Shown here: positions 43,604-53,218 of the stretch, piece after piece
How positions within the stretch are numbered: position 1 is the stretch's first letter
Layout of the letters: each line of letters opens with the position of its first letter
From: Brumimicrobium oceani
GTDB lineage: Bacteria > Bacteroidota > Bacteroidia > Flavobacteriales_D > Crocinitomicaceae
Reading direction: 5' to 3'
Assembly (NCBI RefSeq): GCF_003143775.1
Contig: NZ_QFRJ01000001.1
Span: 434,001-498,000 of the forward strand
Length of the DNA: 64,000 nt
Translations under genes and position numbers: made by a program
Notes under the pieces: model-generated
Told to the model about the DNA's origin: nothing
Database searches by the model: none
What the model saw: only the letters and a program-made list of their open reading frames with translations

Positions 43604-45871
43604 ATGGCCTTTGATATTGATATGATTAAAGCCGTTTATGAGCGATACCCAGAACGTATTGCTGCGGCACGAAAAGTAGTGAACAAGCCTTTGACCTTGT
43701 CAGAGAAAATTCTCTACACTCACCTTTGGGATGGTGCTGCAGATACGGAGTTCAAGCGTGGTGGTTCATACGTAGATTTTGCTCCAGATAGAGTAGCAAT
43801 GCAAGATGCTACCGCACAAATGGCTTTGTTGCAATTTATGCAAGCGGGGAAAGATAAGGTAGCCGTTCCTTCTACCGCACACGCAGATCACCTTATTCAA
43901 GCAAAATTAGGAGCTGATAAAGATTTACAAGAAAGTTTAAATAAAAATAACGAAGTATTTAACTTCCTAAGTTCAGTTTGTAATAAATATGGAATTGGAT
44001 TTTGGAAGCCTGGTGCAGGTATTATTCACCAAGTAGTTTTAGAAAATTATGCATTTCCTGGTGGAATGATGATTGGAACCGACTCTCACACAGTAAATGC
44101 TGGTGGATTAGGAATGGTTGCTATTGGTGTTGGTGGTGCTGATGCAGTAGATGTTATGGCCGGAATGCCTTGGGAACTTAAATTTCCAAAATTAATTGGA
44201 GTTAAATTAACAGGTAAATTGAGCGGATGGACAGCGTCTAAAGATGTTATTCTAAAAGTGGCTGGAATCTTAACAGTGAAAGGAGGAACAGGTTGTATCG
44301 TTGAATATTTCGGAGAAGGTGCAAAATCTCTTTCTGCAACTGGAAAAGGAACAATCTGTAACATGGGAGCTGAAATTGGAGCAACAACTTCAACTTTCGG
44401 TTATGATGATTCTATGCGCCGTTACCTTAAAGCAACAGATCGTGCAGATGTTGTTGAGTTAGCAGATAAAGTAGCAGATCACTTAACTGGTGACCCAGAA
44501 GTTTATGCTGAACCAGAAAAATACTTCGACCAAGTAATTGAAATTAACTTGAGCGAATTAATGCCTCATGTGAATGGACCTTTTACTCCGGATTTAGCAA
44601 CGCCTATCGATAAATTGGGTGAAGTCGCAAAAAAAGAAGGATGGCCTTTAGATATTGAATGGGGACTGATTGGTTCATGTACCAACTCTTCTTATGAAGA
44701 TTTAACGCGTGCAGCTTCAATTGCAAAGCAAGCGGTAGATAAAAAATTGAAAACAAAATCTGATTTCGGAATTAATCCTGGATCTGAGCAAGTACGCTTT
44801 ACCGCAGAACGTGACGGCTTATTGGGCGTATTCGAAGATTTAGATGCAACAATATTTACAAATGCTTGTGGACCTTGTATTGGACAGTGGGACAGAGCAG
44901 GAGCTGATAAGCAAGAGAAAAATACAATCATTCATTCTTTCAATAGAAACTTCTCGAAACGTGCGGACGGAAATCCAAATACCCACGCTTTCGTAACATC
45001 ACCTGAGTTGGTGGCTGCAATGGCAATTGCTGGTCGTTTGGACTTTAATCCACTAACGGATACATTAACAAACGAAGATGGAGAACAAATTAAATTGGAT
45101 CCTCCAACAGGAACTGAATTGCCAGAAAAAGGATTTGATGTTGAAGATAACGGATACCAAGAACCTGCAAAAGATGGTAGTGGTATTGAGGTAGTTGTAA
45201 AACCAGATTCTGAGCGTTTACAATTATTGACGCCTTTTAAAGAGTGGGATGGTAAGAATATCTCAGGAATGAGACTGTTAATTAAAGCATTTGGAAAATG
45301 TACAACTGACCATATTTCTATGGCTGGACCTTGGTTACGTTACCGTGGGCACCTAGATAATATCTCAAATAACTGTTTAATCGGTGCGGTTAACGCATTC
45401 GGAAAAGCAACAAATGAAGTCGTAAACCAACTAACGGGTGAAAAAGGTGAAGTTCCTGCTACGGCTCGTGCATACAAAGCTGCTGGAATTCCATCAATTG
45501 TTGTTGGAGATCATAATTATGGTGAAGGATCTTCACGTGAACACGCGGCAATGGAACCTCGTCACTTAGGGGTTATTGCAGTAATAGTTAAATCTTTTGC
45601 GCGTATTCATGAAACTAACCTAAAGAAACAAGGAATGCTAGGTTTGACTTTCGCAAATGAAGCGGATTACGAAAAAATCAAAGAAGATGATACTTTCAAT
45701 TTCCTAGATTTAGATCAATTCGCTCCAGACAAGCAGATTACCTTAGAGCTTGTTCATGCTGATGGCTCAAAAGAGGACATCAAGTTGAATCACACCTACA
45801 ATTCTCAGCAAATTGCGTGGTTTAAGGCGGGAAGTGCTTTGAACTTGATTAGAGAGAAAGCAAACGCATAA
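43604..45871 (+). CDS. Aconitate hydratase, mitochondrial type
   Basis: Aconitase interconverts citrate and isocitrate in the TCA cycle and holds a [4Fe-4S] cluster. Three cluster cysteines are visible in SCTNSS and in TNACGPCIG. Active-site regions include [29 protein letters not shown] (split here: [10 protein letters not shown] and [11 protein letters not shown]), the His in PSTAHADH and [17 protein letters not shown] in the swivelling C-terminal domain. The 755-residue length and N-terminus match the mitochondrial (AcnM) group found in Bacteroidota rather than AcnA or AcnB. It ends at a strong terminator; the tandem repeat follows. Confidence 0.95.
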   Translation: MAFDIDMIKAVYERYPERIAAARKVVNKPLTLSEKILYTHLWDGAADTEFKRGGSYVDFAPDRVAMQDATAQMALLQFMQAGKDKVAVPSTAHADHLIQAKLGADKDLQESLNKNNEVFNFLSSVCNKYGIGFWKPGAGIIHQVVLENYAFPGGMMIGTDSHTVNAGGLGMVAIGVGGADAVDVMAGMPWELKFPKLIGVKLTGKLSGWTASKDVILKVAGILTVKGGTGCIVEYFGEGAKSLSATGKGTICNMGAEIGATTSTFGYDDSMRRYLKATDRADVVELADKVADHLTGDPEVYAEPEKYFDQVIEINLSELMPHVNGPFTPDLATPIDKLGEVAKKEGWPLDIEWGLIGSCTNSSYEDLTRAASIAKQAVDKKLKTKSDFGINPGSEQVRFTAERDGLLGVFEDLDATIFTNACGPCIGQWDRAGADKQEKNTIIHSFNRNFSKRADGNPNTHAFVTSPELVAAMAIAGRLDFNPLTDTLTNEDGEQIKLDPPTGTELPEKGFDVEDNGYQEPAKDGSGIEVVVKPDSERLQLLTPFKEWDGKNISGMRLLIKAFGKCTTDHISMAGPWLRYRGHLDNISNNCLIGAVNAFGKATNEVVNQLTGEKGEVPATARAYKAAGIPSIVVGDHNYGEGSSREHAAMEPRHLGVIAVIVKSFARIHETNLKKQGMLGLTFANEADYEKIKEDDTFNFLDLDQFAPDKQITLELVHADGSKEDIKLNHTYNSQQIAWFKAGSALNLIREKANA

Positions 45872-45893
45872 TAGTTTAATTAGAATTATATTT

Positions 45894-45927
45894 AAAATGC
45901 TGTTCCAATTTGGAGCAGCATTTTTTT
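45894..45927 (+). terminator. Terminator of aconitase
   Basis: ATGCTGTTCCAA pairs with TTGGAGCAGCAT (one G-U pair) and is followed by a T run. Confidence 0.85.
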
Positions 45928-46054
45928 GTAGGCTTGCCCAATTTGGGCATGCCTACAAAAACAATTTGGGCATGCCTACAAAAACAATTTGGGCATGCCT
46001 ACAAAAACAATTTGGGCATGCCTACAAAAAAAAAATTGGGCATGCCTACAAATA
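45927..46054. repeat. Tandem 23-bp repeat with palindromic core (about 5 copies) and an inverted leading half-copy
   Basis: The unit CAATTTGGGCATGCCTACAAAAA begins at 45939, 45962, 45985 and 46008 (the last with one extra A) and in degenerate form at 46032; a worn sixth copy may start at 46055. Each unit contains the palindrome GGCATGCC. Just before the first copy, TGTAGGCTTGCCCAA (45927-45941) is an inverted copy of TTGGGCATGCCTACA with one mismatch. The copies are nearly identical, so the array is recent or kept uniform. It fills most of the aconitase-radC gap. Any ORF through it is an artefact of the repeat. Confidence 0.9.
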
Positions 46055-46148
46055 AAATTTGGGTATTCCCAATAAAAAACATCACCAACCATTGTGTATT
46101 TCAACTATTTCACTATCTTAATTCTAATAATAACCTAAATTAAGATAA

Positions 46149-46841
46149 ATGTATAAGAATACCACCACAATTAAATCATGGGCAGAAGAGGACAGACCAC
46201 GCGAAAAACTTCAACATAAAGGCAGAAACTCCTTAACGAATGCGGAGTTATTGGCTATCGTTTTGGGTTCAGGAACACGAAAAAAATCAGCTGTTGAATT
46301 AGCAAAAGAAATCCTAACCGCAAATAAGGATAATCTCTATCATCTGGGTAAAATGAACCAGGCAGAACTTATGAAGTTTTCTGGAGTAGGCGAAGCAAAA
46401 GCAATTAGCGTTATCGCGGTGATGGAATTGGGACGAAGAAGAGCAGAAACTGAAGTTCCCATAAATCCCAAAGTTGGACACGCAAGTGATGTGTATAAGT
46501 TCATTAAGCAGGACTTTATGGACCTAGACCATGAACAATTCAGGGTAATTGGACTGTCGAGAAGCAACAGAATAATAGGCAACAAACTTGTTTCTCAAGG
46601 AGGTCGCTCTGGAACAGTGGCAGATGGTAAACTTATTTTTAAAGAACTTCTCGATATGAAAGCTTCTTCCTGCATTCTCGCTCATAATCACCCATCTGGC
46701 AGGTTAATCCCCAGCAAGCAAGACATAAATTTAACCAGAAATTTTATTGAATTCGGAAAACTTATAGATATGCCAGTGTTAGATCACTTAATCGTTTGTG
46801 ATAATGGCTATTATAGCTTTGTAGAGAATGGTAGAATCTGA
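46149..46841 (+). CDS. RadC-like JAB-domain protein
   Basis: A 230-residue RadC homologue: a helix-hairpin-helix region (about 20-95, SGVGEAKAISVIAVMELGRR) and a C-terminal MPN/JAMM metallo-domain with the motif AHNHPSGRLIPSKQD (His, His, Asp zinc ligands) and the upstream FRVIGLSRSNRIIG. Its N-terminal KSWAEEDRPREKL is typical of RadC. The name DNA repair protein is historical and the real role is uncertain; JAMM domains may be peptidases. Its upstream gap contains the 23-bp repeats, and the next gene is convergent uracil-DNA glycosylase. Confidence 0.92.
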   Translation: MYKNTTTIKSWAEEDRPREKLQHKGRNSLTNAELLAIVLGSGTRKKSAVELAKEILTANKDNLYHLGKMNQAELMKFSGVGEAKAISVIAVMELGRRRAETEVPINPKVGHASDVYKFIKQDFMDLDHEQFRVIGLSRSNRIIGNKLVSQGGRSGTVADGKLIFKELLDMKASSCILAHNHPSGRLIPSKQDINLTRNFIEFGKLIDMPVLDHLIVCDNGYYSFVENGRI

Positions 46842-46907
46842 AAAATGAAGCACTGATAAAAATGTAAAATAGGAATATTAGAAGCAGGAAAATGATAATC
46901 GTCCCTA

Positions 46908-47588
46908 TCATTTTACTTGCTTCTCCCAATTAATAGTTTCTTTTCCATTTTTTTTCAAGATTTCGTTTGTTTGACTAAAATGCTTATTTCCAAACCAATA
47001 ACCTCTATTAGCACTTAATGGCGAAGGATGACCGCTGGTAAGAATAAAATGCTTGCTGGCGTCAATTAGTTTTGCTTTCTTTTTTGCAAATCCACCCCAC
47101 AAAAGAAAAATCACATTCTCCTTTTCTTTTGAAATGACTTGAATCACTTTGTCTGTAAATTGCTCCCAACCTATTCCTTGGTGCGAAGCTGCTTCATGAG
47201 CTTTAACAGTTAGAGTAGCGTTCAGTAACAAAACGCCTTGCTTTGCCCAATGAGATAGATCTCCATTGTTAGGAAATGCAATTCCCAAGTCTTGATTTAA
47301 CTCTTTGAAAATGTTGATTAATGACGGTGGAGGGGTAACATCCCTATTCACAGAAAAGCACAGACCATTCGCTTGACCATTGCCATGATATGGGTCTTGT
47401 CCGATAATTACCACTTTCACTTCATCAAAAGGAGTGAAATTGAAACCAGCAAATATTTCTTCTCTTTTTGGGTAACAGGTACATTGTTCGTATTCTTTTG
47501 AAATTTCAGTTTCTAATGCTTTAAAATAATCTTTGGAAATCTCTTCACTCAAAACCCGTTCCCAAGATGGTTCTAATTTTGCTATCAT
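46908..47588 (-). CDS. ung: Uracil-DNA glycosylase (family 1)
   Basis: Removes uracil from DNA. The water-activating loop GQDPYHGNGQANGLCFSV (Asp65), the Asn/uracil pocket LLNATLTV, LLWGGFAKKK and HPSPLSANRGYWFGNKHFS (catalytic His) are intact. Length 226 is usual. It overlaps the lipid-kinase gene by 4 nt (ATGA) and is the last gene of a three-gene operon. A weak hairpin at 46889-46914 overlaps its end and could serve as its terminator. Confidence 0.97.
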   Translation of the reverse strand: MIAKLEPSWERVLSEEISKDYFKALETEISKEYEQCTCYPKREEIFAGFNFTPFDEVKVVIIGQDPYHGNGQANGLCFSVNRDVTPPPSLINIFKELNQDLGIAFPNNGDLSHWAKQGVLLLNATLTVKAHEAASHQGIGWEQFTDKVIQVISKEKENVIFLLWGGFAKKKAKLIDASKHFILTSGHPSPLSANRGYWFGNKHFSQTNEILKKNGKETINWEKQVK

Positions 47589-48451
47589 ACGACTACAGAT
47601 AATGATGCAGGCTTACACTTTAATTGGATAGATAAATCCTTTAAATTGACAGGCTCTCCATCAATGTGGGCTGCATTGTTTTTTACTTTAATTTGAGCCT
47701 CACTCGTTTGAATGAGCGTTACATATTTGGATTTATGAACTGTTCCGCGAACAGAAGCGAGCAGTAAACCGATAAAAGCCATGGTAGGAGGCAATTCAAC
47801 TATCACTATTTCAAATTGTCCATCTTTCATATTGGTTTCTGGCGATATATAAAATCCGTTTCCAAATTGAGAAGTATTAGCAACACTGCAAAACAGCAAA
47901 TTTTTATATTCATCTTTGTCATTTAGAACCACACTTATTGCTTCATAATTTCTAAACTCTTTCAGCACCAATTTTATGTAGCTCAGAAACCCACGGGTAT
48001 GATATTCATCAAATCTTTTTGCAATTAAAGCATCAAATCCAAATCCAGAAACCCCAATTCCTTTTCTATCATTAATGGTAACTGTATCCACAAAATCAAA
48101 CTGCTGTTCATTGATGCGCTGAATTACTTTTTTTAATTTCAGCGACAAGCCCAAATGACGAGCTATACCATTTCCTGAACCAGTGGGCAAGATAGCTAAG
48201 GAAGTATTCGTGCCCACTAGAGCTGTGCCTGCCTCATTTACAGATCCATCTCCACCCGCAATGCATACGATATTTACACCCTCATCTGCAGCTGTTTTAC
48301 TGAGTGCTCTGGCATGACCTCTGTGTTCGGTAAAAACAATGTCATGGGTGAAAACCTTGTGATCCAAGTACTTCTGAATCAATTTTGGTAAAATATTCTT
48401 TTTACCAATACCCGAAATCGGATTAATTATAAAACGAATACTCTTTTTCAT
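47585..48451 (-). CDS. Diacylglycerol/sphingosine-type lipid kinase
   Basis: A 288-residue DAGK-catalytic-domain protein. NPISG, GGDGSVNEAGTAL (nucleotide loop) and LPTGSGNGIARHLGL are the family motifs, followed by GVSGFGFDALIAKRFDE and the C-terminal beta-sandwich ending HIDGEPV. In such kinases the substrate may be diacylglycerol, undecaprenol or a sphingoid base; Bacteroidota have sphingolipids, but specificity cannot be read here. It is coupled on both sides by 4-nt overlaps (LTA-synthase-like gene upstream, ung downstream). Confidence 0.9.
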   Translation of the reverse strand: MKKSIRFIINPISGIGKKNILPKLIQKYLDHKVFTHDIVFTEHRGHARALSKTAADEGVNIVCIAGGDGSVNEAGTALVGTNTSLAILPTGSGNGIARHLGLSLKLKKVIQRINEQQFDFVDTVTINDRKGIGVSGFGFDALIAKRFDEYHTRGFLSYIKLVLKEFRNYEAISVVLNDKDEYKNLLFCSVANTSQFGNGFYISPETNMKDGQFEIVIVELPPTMAFIGLLLASVRGTVHKSKYVTLIQTSEAQIKVKNNAAHIDGEPVNLKDLSIQLKCKPASLSVVV

Positions 48452-50331
48452 TTCAATTTCATCGTATTGTGAATCAAGTCGTTGTTGTAACGCTGAATAA
48501 TTCCTTTTAACTGTTCGGTCATCTCTTTTTCAACTGCGGGATAAAACGACAGTGAATCTTTCATCATGAGTGTATCCGTCTTGTAGTTATATAGGCCAGT
48601 AGCTTTATCATGAACAAAGTTTAGCATGTAGTCACCTTTAAACAACATGTGTGAATTGGCAATATAATTTATTGAAAAGGCTTCGTTTTGGTTAGATAAA
48701 TAGGAGTTTCCGAAAGTATAAACATCTTTTGAATACCCTACTAAATCTAGAAGACTAGGCATAATATCTATCTGATTAAACAATTGACTATTCACCCGTG
48801 GTTTAATTTGACCTTGAGGATCAAAAAATGCAATAGGTATTTGATACATTCCTATTCTCCTATTGTATCGCATAGTTGTTCCTGCTGGCGTATGGTCTGC
48901 ACAAATCACAAACACAGTATTCTCATACCAGTCTTGTTTTTTTGCTTCTTCAAAAAACAAACGTAAACTCATGTCTGCATAAGCAATAGATTTACCCATT
49001 GGATGTTTTCCTGTTGGCAAATTATTCCTGTGTTCTTCAGGAACGAAGTAGGGGTGATGGGAAGACAATGTAAACAATCCAGCCATAAATGGCTCTTTCA
49101 ATTCTTGGGTAATAGATTTCGCTGTCCAAGGCATGAAATATTCATCTAAAACTCCCCAAGTTTCATCGGTATGTTTCTCATTGTCAAATTCTTTCCTGCC
49201 AAAATAATGATCAAATCCCAAATGCGCTGTAAACACATCAAATTTCATCGATCCATTTGTTGCTCCATGATAGAAAGCAGAGGAATAGCCTTTTTCTTTC
49301 AAAAGTTGGGGGAATGCTGTAATCGCATTCGTTCCGTAAGCCGAAGAAATATAGGGGTTGTCGAGTAGACTTGGTATACCCGCGAAAATAGCAGGAACAG
49401 CTTCTATGGATTTCTTCCCATTCGCAAAAGCATTGTCAAAATAAAGGGATTGATCCAATAATGAATCCAAGAATGGCGTGAATTCCTTTCCTGTTTTTTT
49501 TCCAATCCATTCATTCCCGAAACTTTCTAGAATAATCACCATTATATTTACATCCTTTCGCAATTGATGCTCTTTGCTTCCTTTGTGAATCGGGGCGTAT
49601 ATTTTTTCACTGTTTTCCTCAAAGAAATTTTGTTCCGTTAGTGAAGATTTACCTATCGTCTTTATTATGGACAATGGTGTGTTGGCAACAAGTGCCGTTT
49701 TATCAGGGTTTGTTAATTGAGATGCTGTTAGCATATCTGCGGGTCTGTAAGCCAATCCGCCACGACCAATAATGAATAGTAACGCAAACACAACAAGGAA
49801 ATTAAGAATATCCACATAAACATTTCCCACTTTATTCCCGTAATTGATCGTCTTGTTGTAGAGCCAATTGCTAATAATAATCATTAAAATATAAATTAGA
49901 ATTAACCACCAAAAATCAATCATAAAAGTCACGAATAATTGATTGATGTCATTTCCAGTAGAAACCATGGAAAACAAATCAGCGGTGCTTCGTTTTGCGG
50001 TAAACTTAAAATACTCAACATCCACTAGATTGAAGCCGATGATCACGGAGTTTGTAATGTGAAAAATCGTTTTTAGAAAAGTTTGATAGCCTTTTTTCTG
50101 ATAAATTGGAAAAGGCAATAGAGAAAATATGTAAAATGGAATAGCGTACATTCCTATGGTTATTGCATCCATCCAAATTCCCACTAGAAAATCGTAGAAC
50201 TTAACCCCAGTAAATGCATCAGAATTTACAATGAAAAAGATAATTCTAGACAAACTCATCATCAGCAAAATGATTCCTAATCTCTTAAGAAGCTGTATAT
50301 TCTTTGTCAAAAACAATGCTTTGTTATTCAT
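48448..50331 (-). CDS. LTA-synthase-like membrane sulfatase-family enzyme
   Basis: The first ~190 residues hold five membrane helices. An alkaline-phosphatase-fold domain follows outside the membrane: VIILESFGNEWIGK (metal-binding Glu), NGKKSIEAVPAIFAGIPS with a candidate Ser/Thr nucleophile, HYFGRKEF, WGVLDEYF, SSHHPY and VFVICADHTPAGTT (metal-ligand AD-H). This is the LtaS/OpgB layout (627 residues). In Gram-negatives such enzymes transfer phosphoglycerol or phosphoethanolamine to glycans or lipids. Co-transcription with a lipid kinase, which could recycle the diacylglycerol left by phosphoglycerol transfer, supports a phosphoglycerol-transferase reading. The gene begins with ATG 50331. Confidence 0.85.
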   Translation of the reverse strand: MNNKALFLTKNIQLLKRLGIILLMMSLSRIIFFIVNSDAFTGVKFYDFLVGIWMDAITIGMYAIPFYIFSLLPFPIYQKKGYQTFLKTIFHITNSVIIGFNLVDVEYFKFTAKRSTADLFSMVSTGNDINQLFVTFMIDFWWLILIYILMIIISNWLYNKTINYGNKVGNVYVDILNFLVVFALLFIIGRGGLAYRPADMLTASQLTNPDKTALVANTPLSIIKTIGKSSLTEQNFFEENSEKIYAPIHKGSKEHQLRKDVNIMVIILESFGNEWIGKKTGKEFTPFLDSLLDQSLYFDNAFANGKKSIEAVPAIFAGIPSLLDNPYISSAYGTNAITAFPQLLKEKGYSSAFYHGATNGSMKFDVFTAHLGFDHYFGRKEFDNEKHTDETWGVLDEYFMPWTAKSITQELKEPFMAGLFTLSSHHPYFVPEEHRNNLPTGKHPMGKSIAYADMSLRLFFEEAKKQDWYENTVFVICADHTPAGTTMRYNRRIGMYQIPIAFFDPQGQIKPRVNSQLFNQIDIMPSLLDLVGYSKDVYTFGNSYLSNQNEAFSINYIANSHMLFKGDYMLNFVHDKATGLYNYKTDTLMMKDSLSFYPAVEKEMTEQLKGIIQRYNNDLIHNTMKLK

Positions 50332-50804
50332 TTATAAAGAAAGTTACTGTTTTTCTTTGGCTCTAAACTACTAAAATAGGGTGAAGAGCCAGTCGAATTA
50401 TCACAAAATTAACGAATGATTTGAATTAGTTGCTAACTCTTTTATACTTAATCGAAGACTTATTTTTTTCGCAGATTGTCCTGACTTTAACCAGATTCGA
50501 ATATCTGTATTTTCGTGCCTCACCTGTGGACTCGCGATGTGGCTGAAAACCATTGTTTCATATTGGGCCAAATCATTTATTGTTGAGCAACTAATTTAAA
50601 CAACAGTAAGATTTAGCTCCTCGTAAAAAAGCGTTTGCTTTTAGGCTTTTACAGTTTAGGTTTGGTTTCAATTGGTTCATTATTGCTCAAATCACTGGTA
50701 ATTCACAGACTTTTTAGCATAAAAACAGCAACCAAGCCCTTTTTGTCCTAAATTTGTAAGCTGAATTCAATTGATTAGATTTTAATTAAAAACAATTTAT
50801 AGAT
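50332..50804. other. Intergenic region between divergent LTA-synthase-like gene and hemB
   Basis: No gene, tRNA or repeat is visible in this ~470-nt span, apart from the hemB promoter element at 50749-50756. Confidence 0.4.
50749..50756 (+). promoter_or_regulatory. -7 promoter element (TAAATTTG) of hemB
   Basis: Exact match to TAnnTTTG, 48 nt before ATG 50805, giving a leader of about 40 nt. Confidence 0.5.
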
Positions 50805-51776
50805 ATGTATCAGCGCCCACGTAGAAATAGAAAATCAGCAGCCATTAGAGGAATGGTTGAAGAAACGAACTTAAGCGTTTCACACTTAATTTACCCATTG
50901 TTTGTAGCCGAAAATCCAGATGAAAAATCAGAGATCGCCTCTATGCCTGGTATTTTTCGTTGGGGAACTGAGAAAGTACTTTCTGAAATCGAAGAATGTG
51001 TTGAATTAGGAATTCAAAACTTTGTGCTTTTCCCTGTTGTTCCAGAGAAATACAAAACTAAAAGAGGGGAATACAGTGCAGACGAAAAGAACTTTTACTT
51101 AAAAGTAGCTACAGAAATTAAAAAGCGTTTTCCTCAAATTTCATTAATGAGTGATGTTGCTTTGGATCCATACAGCACTGATGGACATGATGGAATAGTT
51201 GAAAACGGAATCATTTTAAACGATGAAACTCTTCCCGTTTTGGCCAATATGAGTTTAGCCCAAGCACAAGCAGGGTTTGATATTATCGGACCTTCAGACA
51301 TGATGGATGGAAGAATTGCTATAATTCGTGAAACGCTAGATGATAATGATTACGATCAAACAAGCATAATGGCCTACAGTGCAAAATATGCAAGTGCATT
51401 TTACGGACCGTTTAGAGATGCTTTAGATTCTACTCCAAAATCCGGAGATAAGAAGACGTATCAAATGAATCCTGCCAACAAGAAAGAAGCTTTGCTTGAA
51501 GCCATGTTAGACATCGAGGAAGGAGCAGACTTTTTAATGGTAAAACCAGCATTGGCTTATTTAGATGTGATTCATTCATTGAAGGAAAATTTTGTTTTAC
51601 CAATCACAGCATATAATGTTTCAGGAGAATATGCTATGGTCAAAGCCGCTGCAAATAATGGATGGTTAAATTATGACGCTACAATGCAAGAAACGCTATT
51701 GTCTATGAGAAGAGCAGGAGCAAACGCTATTTTGACTTACCACGCTAAAGATTTTGCTCAGTTGCATAAAAAGTAA
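50805..51776 (+). CDS. hemB: Porphobilinogen synthase (delta-aminolevulinate dehydratase)
   Basis: HemB condenses two 5-aminolevulinate molecules to porphobilinogen for heme and B12. The opening RPRRNRKSAAIRGMVEETNLSVSHLIYPLFV is typical. The metal region DVALDPYSTDGHDG lacks the Cys triad of zinc enzymes and is the Mg-type. The two Schiff-base lysines sit in MAYSAKYASAFYGPFRDA and MVKPALAYLDV. Length 323 is normal. Alone, with its own terminator. It would feed the cytochrome c and the B12-dependent mutase in this window. Confidence 0.97.
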   Translation: MYQRPRRNRKSAAIRGMVEETNLSVSHLIYPLFVAENPDEKSEIASMPGIFRWGTEKVLSEIEECVELGIQNFVLFPVVPEKYKTKRGEYSADEKNFYLKVATEIKKRFPQISLMSDVALDPYSTDGHDGIVENGIILNDETLPVLANMSLAQAQAGFDIIGPSDMMDGRIAIIRETLDDNDYDQTSIMAYSAKYASAFYGPFRDALDSTPKSGDKKTYQMNPANKKEALLEAMLDIEEGADFLMVKPALAYLDVIHSLKENFVLPITAYNVSGEYAMVKAAANNGWLNYDATMQETLLSMRRAGANAILTYHAKDFAQLHKK

Positions 51777-51807
51777 AGCTCGGTTTTCTATAATTAAATT
51801 TAAATGT

Positions 51808-51861
51808 AAAGATTGCTCTACATCCTGCTTTTATAGGTTGTAGAGCAATCTTTTCTTTTTT
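51808..51861 (+). terminator. Terminator of hemB
   Basis: AAAGATTGCTCTACA (51808-51822) pairs perfectly with TGTAGAGCAATCTTT (51839-51853), followed by T-rich sequence. Confidence 0.88.
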
Positions 51862-52282
51862 CAACCTAATAGATAGCAAGTTATAGAATATTCATAAACA
51901 GTTTTTATTCTATATTTTCTGTGTGAAACTAGGAGGTGAGTTTCATTATTCTAATGATAATTACGCAGGAACAAAGGTTGAAAGCTGTGTTATTATTGGT
52001 AAATCTAAACGCTATTTATTCATTTAACTCAGGGAGTAATCCAAATAGTATTTAATTTGTCTTTACTTCCACGGATACAATTTCGTTTAAAAGAACAATA
52101 TTAATTTCGCATTGATGTAATCATTTTTATGAAGCTCCCTCCATTCGAATAGGCAGAACACCTTTAATAGTTCAAAACTGTTTATTATCATTATTTGTCA
52201 TTTTCATCACCAAAATTGATTTATCTTTATCCCTGCAATGAATCTAGTTCAAAGGATTCATTTTAAGATTAAAAACACGATT
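51862..52282. other. Intergenic region ahead of the HisIE-like gene
   Basis: No supported gene in this ~420 nt. A TATCTTTA element at 52222-52229 matches TAnnTTTG at 7 of 8 positions and may be the HisIE-like promoter. It puts the transcript start close to ATG 52238 and 5' of ATG 52283. Confidence 0.35.
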
Positions 52283-52870
52283 ATGAAAATTGAATTCGAC
52301 AAAAACAATGGAATAATTCCCGTAATCATTCAAGATGTAAATACTTATGATGTTCTCATGTTTGCCTACATGAACGAAGAAGCTTACGACATTACTTTGA
52401 GAACAAAGGAAGTCACATTTTTCTCTAATGAAAAGCAAGCACTTTGGACAAAAGGTAAGGACAAGAATGCACTTATTTTTCATGGAGTCGAGCTAGACGA
52501 AGACGAGAGGGTATTGCTCATGAAAGTTGAGCCCATTCAAGCAATTGGAGAGGAGGGAAAAATGACTGTTTGGGGAGATACATTTTCTAACCAACATGGA
52601 ATCTTAGAGCAATTAGAGAAGAAGATTAACGATAGAAAATTAAACCCTAAAGACAATTCTTACATATCGAGCTTGTTTGATCGCGGTGAGAATCACATTG
52701 CCGAGAAATTTGGGCAAGAAGCTATTGAAATGATTGTTGATTTAAAGAATAAGGACAAAGAGTTGTTTTCTAAAGAAAGTGCGGATTTATTATTGCATTA
52801 TTTAGTACTGCTAAAGTCGAAAGGGATAACACTGAATGATGTTTTAAAAACGTTAAAGAGCAACAGTTAA
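52283..52870 (+). CDS. HisIE-like fusion with degenerate cyclohydrolase half
   Basis: Residues 1-100 align with PR-AMP cyclohydrolase (HisI): IIPVIIQDVNTYDVLMFAYMNEEA, EVTFFSNEKQALWTKGK. Residues 107-195 align with PR-ATP pyrophosphohydrolase (HisE): SYISSLFDRGENHIAEKFGQEAIE, ESADLLLHYLVLL. In normal HisI three Cys and a His hold the metals (DCD, CHxG, SCF). Here these read DED (72-74), GEEG (89-92) and TVW (95-97), so the cyclohydrolase half should be inactive. HisE keeps most residues but has Gln145 where Glu is usual. No other his genes are near. ATG 52283 fits the HisI N-terminus (MKIEFDKNNG); ATG 52238 would add 15 odd residues. The C-terminal part is duplicated downstream. Confidence 0.8.
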   Translation: MKIEFDKNNGIIPVIIQDVNTYDVLMFAYMNEEAYDITLRTKEVTFFSNEKQALWTKGKDKNALIFHGVELDEDERVLLMKVEPIQAIGEEGKMTVWGDTFSNQHGILEQLEKKINDRKLNPKDNSYISSLFDRGENHIAEKFGQEAIEMIVDLKNKDKELFSKESADLLLHYLVLLKSKGITLNDVLKTLKSNS

Positions 52871-52927
52871 ATAAAACCTAAAACATTTTACAAAATTAAT
52901 TGTAATTAAGTTAAATAAAAAACAAAA

Positions 52928-53218
52928 ATGAAACAAAAAAGCTTATTGATTCTGGTATTTTGCATCGTAACAATCTTTCCTTTACTTTCTCAAAATATCA
53001 CCATCAGCGGGAGCATTACTGACGGTAGGAATGGAGAGGATCTTTTTGGCGCGTCAGTTATAGTTTCTGACATGACGAATACCGGGGCAAAGGCAAATAT
53101 TTATGGTTTTTATTCCCTTTCTATACCAAGCGGTAAGCACCAATTAATTTACAGAAGTTCGGGTTTTGAAGAGCAAATTCTGAATTTAACCTTTACCCAA
53201 GACACTGTAATCAACTAG
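52928..53218 (+). pseudogene. Truncated TonB-receptor N-terminus made by the duplication
   Basis: Identical to the first 96 codons of the receptor at 53530 (signal peptide MKQKSLLILVFCIVTIFPLLSQ and carboxypeptidase-regulatory-like domain), then ends at TAG exactly at the junction (ATC AAC TAG). It retains the same upstream sequence and ATG, so it could still be expressed as a secreted fragment. It is not a functional receptor. Confidence 0.85.

Noticed and set aside
45939-46054. CRISPR array
   Set aside because: The 23-bp units are directly adjacent with no spacers, and no cas genes are in the window.
45910-46143. A 77-codon open frame through the tandem repeat, with repeated GMPTK-like peptides
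   Set aside because: The regular peptide is only the translation of the 23-bp repeat; it begins in the aconitase terminator and has no protein-like remainder.
46889-46914. Terminator between radC and ung
   Set aside because: The AAAATGATA/TATCATTTT pair is AT-only and overlaps the ung stop; too weak to list as a feature.
52238-52282. ATG 52238 as start of the HisIE-like gene
   Set aside because: It adds 15 residues unlike any HisI N-terminus and falls almost at the likely transcript start; ATG 52283 fits better.
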